A program made the translations under genes and the position numbers. Shown piece by piece: positions 10,901-25,200 of a DNA stretch of 64,000 nt. This stretch comes from Prosapia bicincta. Lineage: Eukaryota; Arthropoda; Insecta; Hemiptera; Cercopidae. Below the pieces are notes generated by a model. The model saw only the letters and a program-made list of their open reading frames with translations. It was not told where the DNA came from and made no database searches. Each line of letters opens with the position of its first letter. The first letter of the stretch is position 1. The stretch covers positions 2,463,501 through 2,527,500 of the forward strand of contig JBAIZL010000058.1 in the NCBI GenBank assembly GCA_036971475.1, given 5' to 3'.

Positions 10901-13900
10901 ATGTAATGCTACAGCACGAAGTTCTTCTTGACATTTTTTAATTTCACTTAGAATTTCATCGTCTTCCTGAAACACAAAAGGAAAACTGTTTACGGAACTA
11001 TCTTAAAAGATAAAGTAATAATATTAGACAGTTAATAAATTTGCTTGGTCTAAATATATAAGACCAGCTTATGTTAGTCTTTATATACGACCAAAACAAG
11101 AGTCCTTGTAAAAATTATTATAAAATACAAGTATAAATATAGCTACTATCACTCAGGTAAAAACTATCACCACGAAAGTAGTTTGTTAAAGTCATGTTAA
11201 GGACAAGTAAATCTGTAGATAAGTGTTTTTCTATTTGTAATATAAATATAATGTTTCTAATTAACCACTGTATAGAGACTGTGGTCAATACCTCATGACA
11301 GGATTATGATACCTGACAAATTGTTGTATTTAAATAAGAAATACCCTTGACTGCAGAGGAAACAAATTACTGCACTCTGATGAATGAACCTCACAAAATT
11401 TTACTCAAGAGTAAAAGTGTAATATATTTGAGTTACATTTAGATTATTGTAAATTCTATTCTACTACAATCAACTCCTGAAATTTATGCTTAATTCATGA
11501 AAGAACTTTAAAAAAATACTGAATTATTTGAAAAAATGGTCTAATGAAGTTCAACATCTAGAAAGAGGGCCTAGTACGTGTTTACAGGTTTACTGAAATA
11601 CATAACAAAAAAAAAAAAAAAAAAATGCAAATGAACTACTATTTATAAATTTTCATAAATCTAATGACATAATATTTAGTTACTTAGAGCTTAGCTAGTG
11701 AGAACTATTCCCAAAGGTAAAAGTCTAAGTAGTGGACTCAAAATCTCACAAAAATTAGTCTTTAATAAACACACAAAACAAACTAGTTTCAGCGACAAAG
11801 TCGCCTTCCTCAGTGCCTGCTTGGCTACTACTGAGTAGTATCCTGGGTGATTCGACAATGGTCAAGTGACCGAAAGGTGCCTCATCACACAAGGTAAAAT
11901 CATTGCACATAATGTTGGAAAAAATTACTACAATAGTAATATATTAACTTCATATATATATATATATATTCCTGATATTTAATATTATCCATTGTTTATC
12001 CGTTGCACTGACTTTATGAAGTTAATAAATTACCAATTTTGAGTAATTTTATCCACCATTAAGTGCAATAATTTTACCTTGAGTGATGAGGCACCTTTCG
12101 GTCTTTGACCATTGTCGAATCACTGATTGTTCTCTGCTGTGGATGCTATGTCCGTGAAGCCGGTGTTTGTAGAAGTTACGCGCACTATTTCTTGATCTGT
12201 GTGTATGAGGTTTCTGTATAGTATGTCTTCTGTATATGTTGTTTGTAAATTCATTAAGTTGTTGTGTATGTTTTTATAAATGTGGTATTTTTCTAGTGAG
12301 TTTAGTTCTATTGGGTTGTTATTTATTTCCAGTATGGTTAGGTTATTTTCGTAATTTGTAATTTCGTGTTTATGGGAAATTAGGTGTGCTGCAACATTTG
12401 ATACTTTAGAATTTTTATTTTTGAATGCTCTATAATGTTCTTCAAATCTTATTTTAAACGTTCTGGATGTTTTTCCTATGTAAAAGGCGTTACAGTTGTT
12501 GCAGTGATTTTGTAGATTCCTGATAGGTTATGATTTTCTGAATTTGTTATGTGGTTTTTGTTACTAAGATATTTTATTATTTTGTTGTTTGGTTTGTAAG
12601 TTGGAGTGTAGTATTCTTTGTTGTATATATTCGTTATTTTTTCTATTTTGTTATTGGTATATTTATATTTTAGGTAGATTTTTTTATTTTTATTGTTTTC
12701 GTGTTCCGGTTGTAGTGTTGTGTTGAGGTTAGGTTTTTTTGTGAATTTATTGTATATATTTTTTATAATGTGTTTGTTGTATCCATTTTCTATTGCTATT
12801 TTTGTAATGTTATCTAATTCTTCATTTAATTTTTGTTTGTTATCCTGTGTGTATTTTATTGCTTTATTTATCATGTTACTGTAAGTGTTAATTTTGTGTG
12901 TCCAGGGGTGGTTAGATTTGTAGTGTATTGTGGTGTTGTTGGAAGTAGGTTTCCTGTATACTGTAGTTTCTATTTTATTATCATTTATATTTAAAGTAAT
13001 GTCGAGGAAGTTGATTGTTCTATTTATTTCTGTTTCAACGGTGAATTGTATGTTTTCGTTGTATGTATTTAGTTTGTTTAATATTATGAGGTGTTCGTTG
13101 TGAATGGTAGGTTGGTATATTACAAGTATATCGTCTACATATCTTGTCCATAGTAAGATATTGTGTGTGTTTATTATAGGTTTAATTATTATTTGTTCAA
13201 AGTGTTGTAAATATATTTCTGACATGACAGATGAAATGGGTGAACCCATGGGGAGACCTGTTGTTTGTTTATAATATTTATTGTTAAATTGGAAGTAATT
13301 TTGGTTACATATGTGTTTGGTTAGCGTAATGATACTATCTATTAAGTTACTTTTTTCGTTATTGTGTATCAGTTTGTTTTTTATTATTTCTATGGTTTCT
13401 TCTATTGGGATACTAGGGTACATGTTAGTTATGTCATAACTTATTATTTTTGTGTTGCTGTTTGTTTTTATCGTTTTTATTTTATTAATTAATTCGTATC
13501 CATTTTTTATATTGTATGTGTTGTTGATGTGTATTTTAGACCTTAGGATTTTGTCTAGGATTTTTGCGATTATGTAAGATGGTGCTGTTGTGAAATTTAT
13601 TAGTGGTCTGAATGGTGTGTTTGGTTTATGGATTTTAGGTATCCCTGATAATACGGGTGCGCATGGTTTAAATGGGTATAATCTTGTGTGGTATTTTAAT
13701 TTATTGTTATAGTTTAGGGTGTTACGGTGAGTGACTATTAAGTTTTTTATTGTAATAAGGTATTTGTTAGTTGGGTCTGGGATTTGTTCGTATTTGTTTT
13801 CTTTTATGTAGTTAGTCATTGAATCGATACTCCAGTAATAATAGAAAATACCAAATATATCGATTCAATGACTAACTACATAAAAGAAAACAAATACGAA

Positions 13901-15667
13901 CAAATCCCAGACCCAACTAACAAATACCTTATTACAATAAAAAACTTAATAGTCACTCACCGTAACACCCTAAACTATAACAATAAATTAAAATACCACA
14001 CAAGATTATACCCATTTAAACCATGCGCACCCGTATTATCAGGGATACCTAAAATCCATAAACCAAACACACCATTCAGACCACTAATAAATTTCACAAC
14101 AGCACCATCTTACATAATCGCAAAAATCCTAGACAAAATCCTAAGGTCTAAAATACACATCAACAACACATACAATATAAAAAATGGATACGAATTAATT
14201 AATAAAATAAAAACGATAAAAACAAACAGCAACACAAAAATAATAAGTTATGACATAACTAACATGTACCCTAGTATCCCAATAGAAGAAACCATAGAAA
14301 TAATAAAAAACAAACTGATACACAATAACGAAAAAAGTAACATAATAGATAGTATCATTACGCTAACCAAACACATATGTAACCAAAATTACTTCCAATT
14401 TAACAATAAATATTATAAACAAACAACAGGTCTCCCCATGGGTTCACCCATTTCATCTGTCATGTCAGAAATATATTTACAACACTTTGAACAAATAATA
14501 ATTAAACCTATAATAAACACACACAATATCTTACTATGGACAAGATATGTAGACGATATACTTGTAATATACCAACCTACCATTCACAACGAACACCTCA
14601 TAATATTAAACAAACTAAATACATACAACGAAAACATACAATTCACCGTTGAAACAGAAATAAATAGAACAATCAACTTCCTCGACATTACTTTAAATAT
14701 AAATGATAATAAAATAGAAACTACAGTATACAGGAAACCTACTTCCAACAACACCACAATACACTACAAATCTAACCACCCCTGGACACACAAAATTAAC
14801 ACTTACAGTAACATGATAAATAAAGCAATAAAATACACACAGGATAACAAACAAAAATTAAATGAAGAATTAGATAACATTACAAAAATAGCAATAGAAA
14901 ATGGATACAACAAACACATTATAAAAAATATATACAATAAATTCACAAAAAAACCTAACCTCAACACAACACTACAACCGGAACACGAAAACAATAAAAA
15001 TAAAAAAATCTACCTAAAATATAAATATACCAATAACAAAATAGAAAAAATAACGAATATATACAACAAAGAATACTACACTCCAACTTACAAACCAAAC
15101 AACAAAATAATAAAATATCTTAGTAACAAAAACCACATAACAAATTCAGAAAATCATAACCTATCAGGAATCTACAAAATCACTTGCAACAACTGTAACG
15201 CCTTTTACATAGGAAAAACATCCAGAACGTTTAAAATAAGATTTGAAGAACATTATAGAGCATTCAAAAATAAAAATTCTAAAGTATCAAATGTTGCAGC
15301 ACACCTAATTTCCCATAAACACGAAATTACAAATTACGAAAATAACCTAACCATACTGGAAATAAATAACAACCCAATAGAACTAAACTCACTAGAAAAA
15401 TACCACATTTATAAAAACATACACAACAACTTAATGAATTTACAAACAACATATACAGAAGACATACTATACAGAAACCTCATACACACAGATCAAGAAA
15501 TAGTGCGCGTAACTTCTACAAACACCGGCTTCACGGACATAGCATCCACAGCAGAGAACAATCAGTGATTCGACAATGGTCAAAGACCGAAAGGTGCCTC
15601 ATCACTCAAGGTAAAATTATTGCACTTAATGGTGGATAAAATTACTCAAAATTGGTAATTTATTAAC

Positions 15668-15707
<40 letters not shown>

Positions 15708-15728
15708 GTTATAAACGTTAAATATCAA

Positions 15729-15771
<43 letters not shown>

Positions 15772-16212
15772 TCCTTTAAAATAAGATTTGAAGAACATTA
15801 CAGAGCATTCAAAAATAAAAATACAAAAGCTTCAAATGTTGCAGCACACCGAATATCACATAAACATGAAATAACAAATTACGAAAATAACCTAACCACA
15901 CTTGAAATAAATAGTTACCCAATAGAACTAAACTCACTAGAAAAATAACACATTTATAAAAACGTACACAACAATTTAATGAACCTACTTACAACATATG
16001 CAGACGATGTACTATATAAAAACATTATACATACGACTCAAAAAGAAAAATGTATGACATCAACAAATACCAACATCACATTGTTTAGGTGCTTTTATGT
16101 GTTTCTATTTCAAGACTACAGTGTGGACTCTTACCAAGGTAAGTCTGTCAGTCTCCTAGTCCAAAAAATCTAAATAATCTTTACCAACCAAAACTAACCT
16201 AAAAATATATAA

Positions 16213-16249
<37 letters not shown>

Positions 16250-19200
16250 CACATATATATAATATAATATTATATATAATATTTGTTTCTTTTTCATATG
16301 CTTATAAATTTATTAATAGTATAAAGTGGAGGGGTTATGGGAGGCTTTCAATGTAAGAAGAGGGGGCGTGGTCGCAAAAGGTTTGGGAACCCCTGCTTTA
16401 AGAAAACACAAACAACCCTTTCATCAACAAACAGAGGATATGTAAGAAAATGTGTAAAAACGGAGAAAACGTTTAATTTAAATGAAGAAGAAGGTTTAAT
16501 GATCAACTCTCAAGTCATGAGCTCTCTATAGAAGAAACAAACCAATGATAGAACTGTTATTACAAAGCAAAGTTCTCGGTAAAGTCTGACCCACTCTTGA
16601 ACTAGAAATACTAGGATAGTTATACTAGGATACTAGGCATACTAGGATTGTTATACTAGGATACTAGGCATACTAGGACAGTTATACTAGGATACTAGGC
16701 ATACTAGGATAGTTATACTAGGATACTAGGCATACTAGGATTGTTATACTAGGATACTAGGCATACTAGGATAGTTATACTAGGATACTAGGCATACTAG
16801 GATTGTTATACTAGGATACTAGGCATACTAGGATAGTTATACTAGGATACTAGGCATACTAGGACAGTTATACTAGGATACTAGGCATACTAGGACAGTT
16901 ATACTAGGATACTAGGCATACTAGGATAGTTATACTAGGATACTAGGCATACTAGGATTGTTATACTAGGATACTAGGCATACTAGGATAGTTATACTAG
17001 GATACTAGGCATACTAGGACAGTTATACTAGGATACTAGGCATACTAGGATAGTTATACTAGGATACTAGGCATACTAGGATTGTTATACTAGGATACTA
17101 GGATTGTTATACTAGGATACTAGGCATACTAGGATAGTTATACTAGGATACTAGGCATACTAGGACAGTTATACTAGGATACTAGGCATACTAGGACAGT
17201 TATACTAGGATACTAGGCATACTAGGATAGTTATACTAGGATACTAGGCATACTAGGATTGTTATACTAGGATACTAGGCATACTAGGACAGTTATACTA
17301 GGATACTAGGCATACTAGGATAGTTATACTAGGATACTAGGCATACTAGGATAGTTATACTAGGATACTAGGCATACTAGGATAGTTATACTAGGATACT
17401 AGGAATACTAGGACAGTTATACTAGGATACTAGGCATACTAGGATAGTTATACTAGGATACTAGGCATACTAGGACAGTTATACTAGGATACTAGGCATA
17501 CTAGGATAGTTATACTAGGATACTAGGCATACTAGGATAGTTATACTAGGATACTAGGCATACTAGGATAGTTATACTAGGATACTAGGCATACTAGGAT
17601 AGTTATACTAGGATACTAGGCATACTAGGATAGTTATACTAGGATACTAGGCATACTAGGACAGTTATACTAGGATACTAGGCATACTAGGATAGTTATA
17701 CTAGGATACTAGGCATACTAGGATAGTTATACTAGGATACTAGGCATACTAGGATAGTTATACTAGGATACTAGGCATACTAGGATAGTTATACTAGGAT
17801 ACTAGGCATACTAGGATTGTTATACTAGGATACTAGGCATACTAGGACAGTTATACTAGGATACTAGGCATACTAGGATAGTTATACTAGGATACTAGGC
17901 ATACTAGGATTGTTATACTAGGATACTAGGCATACTAGGATAGTTATACTAGGATACTAGGCATACTAGGACAGTTATACTAGGATACTAGGCATACTAG
18001 GACAGTTATACTAGGATACTAGGCATACTAGGATAGTTATACTAGGATACTAGGCATACTAGGATTGTTATACTAGGATACTAGGCATACTAGGATAGTT
18101 ATACTAGGATACTAGGCATACTAGGACAGTTATACTAGGATACTAGGCATACTAGGATAGTTATACTAGGATACTAGGCATACTAGGATAGTTATACTAG
18201 GATACTAGGCATACTAGGATTGTTATACTAGGATACTAGGCATACTAGGATTGTTATACTAGGATACTAGGCATACTAGGATAGTTATACTAGGATACTA
18301 GGCATACTAGGACAGTTATACTAGGATACTAGGCATACTAGGATAGTTATACTAGGATACTAGGCATACTAGGATAGTTATACTAGGATACTAGGCATAC
18401 TAGGATTGTTATACTAGGATACTAGGCATACTAGGACAGGTATACTAGGATACTTGGCATACTAGGACAGTTATACTAGGATACTAGGCATACTAGGATA
18501 CTAGGCATACTAGGATTGTTATACTAGGATACTAGGATAGTTATACTAGGATACTAGGCATACTAGGATTGTTATACTAGGATACTAGGCATACTAGGAT
18601 TGTTATACTAGGATACTAGGCATACTAGGATAGTTATACTAGGATACTAGGCATACTAGGACAGTTATACTAGGATACTAGGCATACTAGGATAGTTATA
18701 CTAGGATACTAGGCATACTAGGATAGTTATACTAGGATACTAGGCATACTAGGATTGTTATACTAGGATACTAGGCATACTAGGACAGTTATACTAGGAT
18801 ACTAGGCATACTAGGACAGTTATACTAGGATAGTTATACTAGGATACTAGGCATACTAGGATAGTTATACTAGGATACTAGGCATACTAGGATAGTTATA
18901 CTAGGATACTAGGCATACTAGGACAGTTATACTAGGATACTAGGCATACTAGGACAGTTATACTAGGATACTAGGCATACTAGGACAGTTATACTAGGAT
19001 ACTAGGCATACTAGGACAGTTATACTAGGATACTAGGCATACTAGGACAGTTATACTAGGATACTAGGCATACTAGGACAGTTATACTAGGATACTAGGC
19101 ATACTAGGACAGTTATACTAGGATACTAGGCATACTAGGACAGTTATACTAGGATACTAGGCATACTAGGACAGTTATACTAGGATACTAGGCATACTAG

Positions 19201-22200
19201 GACAGTTATACTAGGATACTAGGCATACTAGGACAGTTATACTAGGATACTAGGCATACTAGGATAGTTATACTAGGATACTAGGACAGTTATACTAGGA
19301 TACTAGGCATACTAGGACAGTTATACTAGGATACTAGGCATACTAGGACAGTTATACTAGGATACTAGGCATACTAGGACAGTTATACTAGGATACTAGG
19401 CATACTAGGACAGTTATACTAGGATACTAGGCATACTAGGACAGTTATACTAGGATACTAGGCATACTAGGACAGTTATACTAGGATACTAGGCATACTA
19501 GGACAGTTATACTAGGATACTAGGCATACTAGGACAGTTATACTAGGATACTAGGCATACTAGGACAGTTATACTAGGATACTAGGCATACTAGGACAGT
19601 TATACTACGATACTAGGCATACTAGGGCAGTTATACTAGGATACTAGGCATACTAGGACAGTTATACTAGGATACTAGGCATACTAGGACAGTTATACTA
19701 GGATACTAGGACAGTTATACTAGGATACTAGGCATACTAGGACAGTTATACTAGGATACTAGGCATACTAGGACAGTTATACTAGGATACTAGGCATACT
19801 AGGACAGTTATACTAGGATACTAGGCATACTAGGACAGTTATACTAGGATACTAGGCATACTAGGATAGTTATACTAGGATACTAGGACAGTTATACTAG
19901 GATACTAGGACAGTTATACTAGGATACTAGGCATACTAGGACAGTTATACTAGGATACTAGGACAGTTATACTAGGATACTAGGCATACTAGGACAGTTA
20001 TACTAGGATACTAGGACAGTTATACTAGGATACTAGGCATACTAGGACAGTTATACTAGGATACTAGGCATACTAGGACAGTTATACTAGGATACTAGGC
20101 ATACTAGGACAGTTATACTAGGATACTAGGCATACTAGGACAGTTATACTAGGATACTAGGCATACTAGGACAGTTATACTAGGATACTAGGCATACTAG
20201 GACAGTTATACTAGGATACTAGGCATACTAGGATAGTTATACTAGGATACTAGGCATACTAGGATACTAGGCATACTAGGACAGTTATACTAGGATACTA
20301 GGACAGTTATACTAGGATACTAGGCATACTAGGACAGTTATACTAGGATACTAGGCATACTAGGACAGTTATACTAGGATACTAGGCATTCTAGGACAGT
20401 TATACTAGGATACTAGGCATACTAGGACAGTTATACTAGGATACTAGGCATACTAGGACAGTTATACTAGGATACTAGGCATAATAGGACAGTTATACTA
20501 GGATACTAGGCATACTAGGACAGTTATACTAGGATACTAGGCATACTAGGACAGTTATACTAGGATACTAGGCATACTAGGACAGTTATACTAGGATACT
20601 AGGCATACTAGGACAGTTATACTAGGATACTAGGCATACTAGGACAGTTATACTAGGATACTAGGCATACTAGGACAGTTATACTAGGATACTAGGCATA
20701 CTAGGACAGTTATACTAGGATACTAGGCATACTAGGACAGTTATACTAGGATACTAGGCATACTAGGACAGTTATACTAGGATACTAGGCATACTAGGAT
20801 AGTTATACTAGGATACTAGGACAGTTATACTAGGATACTAGGCATACTAGGACAGTTATAATAGGATACTAGGACAGTTATACTAGGATACTAGGCATAC
20901 TAGGACAGTTATACTAGGATACTAGGCATACTAGGATTGTTATACTAGGATACTAGGCATACTAGGACAGTTATACTAGGATACTAGGCATACTAGGACA
21001 GTTATACTAGGATACTAGGCATACTAGGACAGTTATACTAGGATACTAGGCATACTAGGACAGTTATACTAGGATACTAGGCATACTAGGACAGTTATAC
21101 TAGGATACTAGGCATACTAGGATAGTTATACTAGGATACTAGGACAGTTATACTAGGATACTAGGCATACTAGGACAGTTATACTAGGATACTAGGCATA
21201 CTAGGACAGTTATACTAGGATACTAGGCATACTAGGACAGTTATACATGTTACCAAGTATAAACAAAAATATTATTATAACATAAAATAATTTACAAACT
21301 TTTTACTATAATAAATGTATAAAAATATAAACTAACAAAATATAGCAGTTTATTAAATCTTTCAATACAATTAAAATAATCAAAAATATGAATACATTAC
21401 TGTAGGGGTTTCATGAGTGTCGATAAATCCAGCAGCTTCAAGTTCTCTTCGAATTCTTCTTTCAAAACAAGCAGAAGTGTGATATAAAGGTAATTTCTTT
21501 AAGTAACTGGGCACTGCATTCTCTATCAAAAGTAAACGAGAAAACTTATTTTATTCCTTCACAATAGTATATAAGGTACAGGAAAAATGCTCCCATACTA
21601 GTTTTATTGTAATAATGTTCGTTATAAAACAAGTAACACAGAATTTGTTAAAAAAAGTCAACTCCTTCAATCAACAAAGAACAATTTTATTTTAGTTTCT
21701 ATTTACTTCATAATTACAATATAAAATTTTTAACTAAACGTCTGTTATTAACTATTAATTTTTTTATATAGGCTAATGACAGATCACAGAAAATTTTCCT
21801 TTTTTAAAACAACATTAAAACACTCAAATAATTTTGATTTGTAAATGGATATTTATTAAGAGTTTATAATTTGTTGATTTTTATTATGTTTTATATAATG
21901 TTATGTATTTTATAAATAAGTTATGTTGTATAATTGTTTAATTAAAATTGAGCTCTTGAAAAGGAATTTCGGAAAGAGATTCGAAATGTTGAGTGTTAAG
22001 CAAAATTGTCTGTGATCTGTCATTAGCCTATATAAAAAAAATAAATAATATAAATATATCGGAATAACAATATTAAGTGGCAGAACAGAAAGCCAATTTC
22101 CTTGTAATATTCCAATTTCGTTACTATACATGATGTTGGATTGTTATTTTTGTTTGTTACTATTTATAAGCTTTTATTTTTGTTGCTGGCATTGTGTTGT

Positions 22201-25200
22201 AGTTTCTTTTCACTTTTCTTCCGCATTGTCTGTTTGTGAAGCAAGGTTTGATACCCTTAATCCAGTTTATTTTATTATTTTCTTTTGTTTTTAATACTTC
22301 ATCATTTTTTTTTTCAGTTCTGATGAAATTTGAAAGCCATCTGGTAGTTTTATTTGCAGATATTTGTAAGATATACATGAAAATGTTAGACAGAAAGTAC
22401 CTTCACGGTCGAAAGTACTGGTGAGAAAACTCTAATGAACTGATTCAGGAATTTGAACTGATGAAAGTTATTTATGTTGCTTCAGCTCCCCTTATTTAGC
22501 TTTGTGGATATTAAAACCACATGCCTCACACAAAGGATCCAAATTCGACTGTTTTTCAATGGGACATTTTTATTGATAATATTTAGACTGGCCCAGCGAA
22601 TGTTCAAGAGAAATTACAAAAAGTGCTGTAATTTATTTGATTGTCTGTATAACTAAACCTGCTACATTACCTCTTATTATTGAGACGTCAAAAGCGCACC
22701 TTTTAAAGAGAATTCTATTCCTAAATGGAAATTATGTAGAGCATTATTACTTTCATTAGATTATGTAAAAAATGTATGTAAGGTTTACCAGTACAATTGC
22801 ATTTACTGATTCAATGGTAATGATTAGTTGGTTAAACACTCTCATTACTTACTGGTCCCTTTTATCACAGTTTCCAATTATTGAAAGCAGAGATGGTTTA
22901 TGTATATATAAACAGGAATCTACTGTATTTGAATATTTTCTTGGCTATTAAAAAAATCCAATAGTAGTTACTTAGACTGTCGTATGTATTTAACTAATGT
23001 AACCTATTATATAATTTGTAACAATAAGCTATTACATATAATAGGTATAAAAAGTCCTTATATGTATTATTTAAACTTTAAATTCCTAAAACACCATATA
23101 AGTTACACACCCCAAAACAATTATGAACAGACAAAAACTACAGATGAAAAGGATGGGCTAGCCAGCAGAAGACAAATGAGCGACCAATAAAATGAACATT
23201 CTACCTGACAAAAATTATAAGAGAAAAATATTACAAATTGTTTGGAAGTGGAGTATGTTCATTATAGTGGCCATTCAAGTAGATAGGGTTAAGCGCATTC
23301 ATGGTTTGACTTTTCAGACCAATTGGTACTATGCAGCAATCTAAAATATAAACTTTATAAGACAAATCAGTTTCCCAGGGCATTATTCAATGATTAGGAA
23401 CAATTAGTGACTAATAATTTGAACTTTAGCTTGTATTGACCACAATTTAGTTGTGTGGGAGCAGTAGAAAAGGCTATACAAATTTAAAGAATTAAACTAT
23501 AAAAATATATCTGACATATATTTATAAATCTAAGTAAAATCAAAAAGAATTGCATTGTTTTTAAAAAAAAGTTTTAATTTATAAAACAAATTTACTGATA
23601 TGTAGAACACACCGAGATATAGCAGTGCATTGAGTTCAGCAGCATTATACCTAAGTAATAGGTTTGTGCTAAATGCTGCCAATAGAAGTCAATCAATTCA
23701 CAAAACAATCTTACATGTAAAATCACAAGCTCAACTGAACATTCAATAGTGATTCTTATGTATTGAATGTTTAAGTTAACAAAATTATTTGCGAAAATAA
23801 ATTAGAAACAGATTGAAATGAAATGTATACCTTGAGTCTTGTTTTCTGAGGTCGAGTGTGGATCTGGTGAAGAAGTTCCTAGATTAATCTTTTTTGCAGG
23901 AATTTCCATTTCTTCATTTTCGAGGGATTTATCTGTAAGAGTAAAGAAATTAATAGCTTTATATAAAACATATCTTTAATCATAAGTAATTTAAATATCT
24001 TAGTAATTAAGAACAAATTACTTAACAATACATTTTTTTTCCTAGCGAAAAACCTATGTTGGTTATCATTGCCAAAAACTTTAACTATTGAAACAAAAAT
24101 TTAATTAAAAAAAAATAATAAACTGAATTAATAATAAATAATATAATCTAAAACAAAAACAACAATAGAGGCATCAGACCTCTTTGGACGGATGGTTACT
24201 TTAATTTCCCTCAGCTTATTCTGAATCACTGTGCGCCATTCGTCATTCCAAGCAAAACACACGTAATCAGATGGCGTAACTCGTTGAGTAATGGGGATCA
24301 AACTAGTAGCATTCTTCGCCGCTTCATCTGCTTTTGTGTTTCCGCGTACACCACAGTGACCAGGAACCCAGCAGAATATTACCCCCTCCCAATTGAAGTC
24401 TGTGTACAGCACACAAAATGTCTCCAACTAAAGGGTTAACAGAGAAAACATCCTGAAGAGCACTTTTGGAATCAGAACACAAAAGATAGTGGGAAGATCG
24501 AAATTGAATGACAGTTAACGCTTTGAAAATGGCAAATAGTTCTTCCATGAAAACACTGAAAGCCGAAGGCAGTCCGTACGTGTAGGTACATTCCGAGCCA
24601 TAAAACCACACCCAACGCAATTGTCCAGTAGAGATCCATCAGTGAAACTAATTTCATTGTGCTGATGAGATTTATAAATTGATAACAATTCCTGGTGGTA
24701 GACGACATCAGGCGTATCGTCATTTATGTAACTGGACAATGTGAAATCGAAGTGTGGCTCTTTTATTATCCATGAAGGTAGATACCACATTGGTCGATCA
24801 AACACTGTAGGAAGTTGCAACCCAAGGTTATCCATTATTTGTACCTTTCGTATGGCGAATGGAACTGTCAAACATTGACGTGTATCGTAAACTTGATGCA
24901 GAATGTTATTGAAGACTATTTTGAATGCCCAGTGATTAGGTTTGCTTCAAAGACCAGACATGTGAGATATTTGTAGCATGACATCGTCTTGAAAGAGCAG
25001 GTTCCCCAGCCTCGACAAGAAGACTAGGGATTGGGCTAGTTCTAAACGCACCAGTAGCAAGTTTAAGTCCAGAGAGTGGACGGCATCGAGAGTATGCACG
25101 ATCTAATGACTGCGCGATAAAATCAAAGCATACTAGTTCTGTCAGCTCCCCAATTCGTACCACTAAGGACTTTTAACATATCCAATTAGGGGTCCATGAG

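Larger units (their letters stand above)
12017..15672. repeat. 3.66-kb palindrome of two head-to-head PLE copies
   Basis: The left arm (12017-13829, read on minus) and right arm (13858-15672) are almost identical, with a 28-bp centre at 13830-13857. Within the coding part I see one substitution and one deleted base between the arms. Both arms are 5'-truncated at the same point and both keep the full 3' end with a family-A hammerhead. Their outer flanks differ. It sits in the 10967-21400 intron of TADA3. Confidence 0.95.

Noticed and set aside
12693..14994. Short ORFs rich in Phe/Leu/Cys opposite the PLE copies
   Set aside because: Antisense shadows of the RT-endonuclease frames, identical in both arms.
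16610..21246. CRISPR-like or protein-coding reading of the direct-repeat arrays
   Set aside because: Units are contiguous with no unique spacers, the context is an intron of an animal gene, and variation is by point substitution: a minisatellite.
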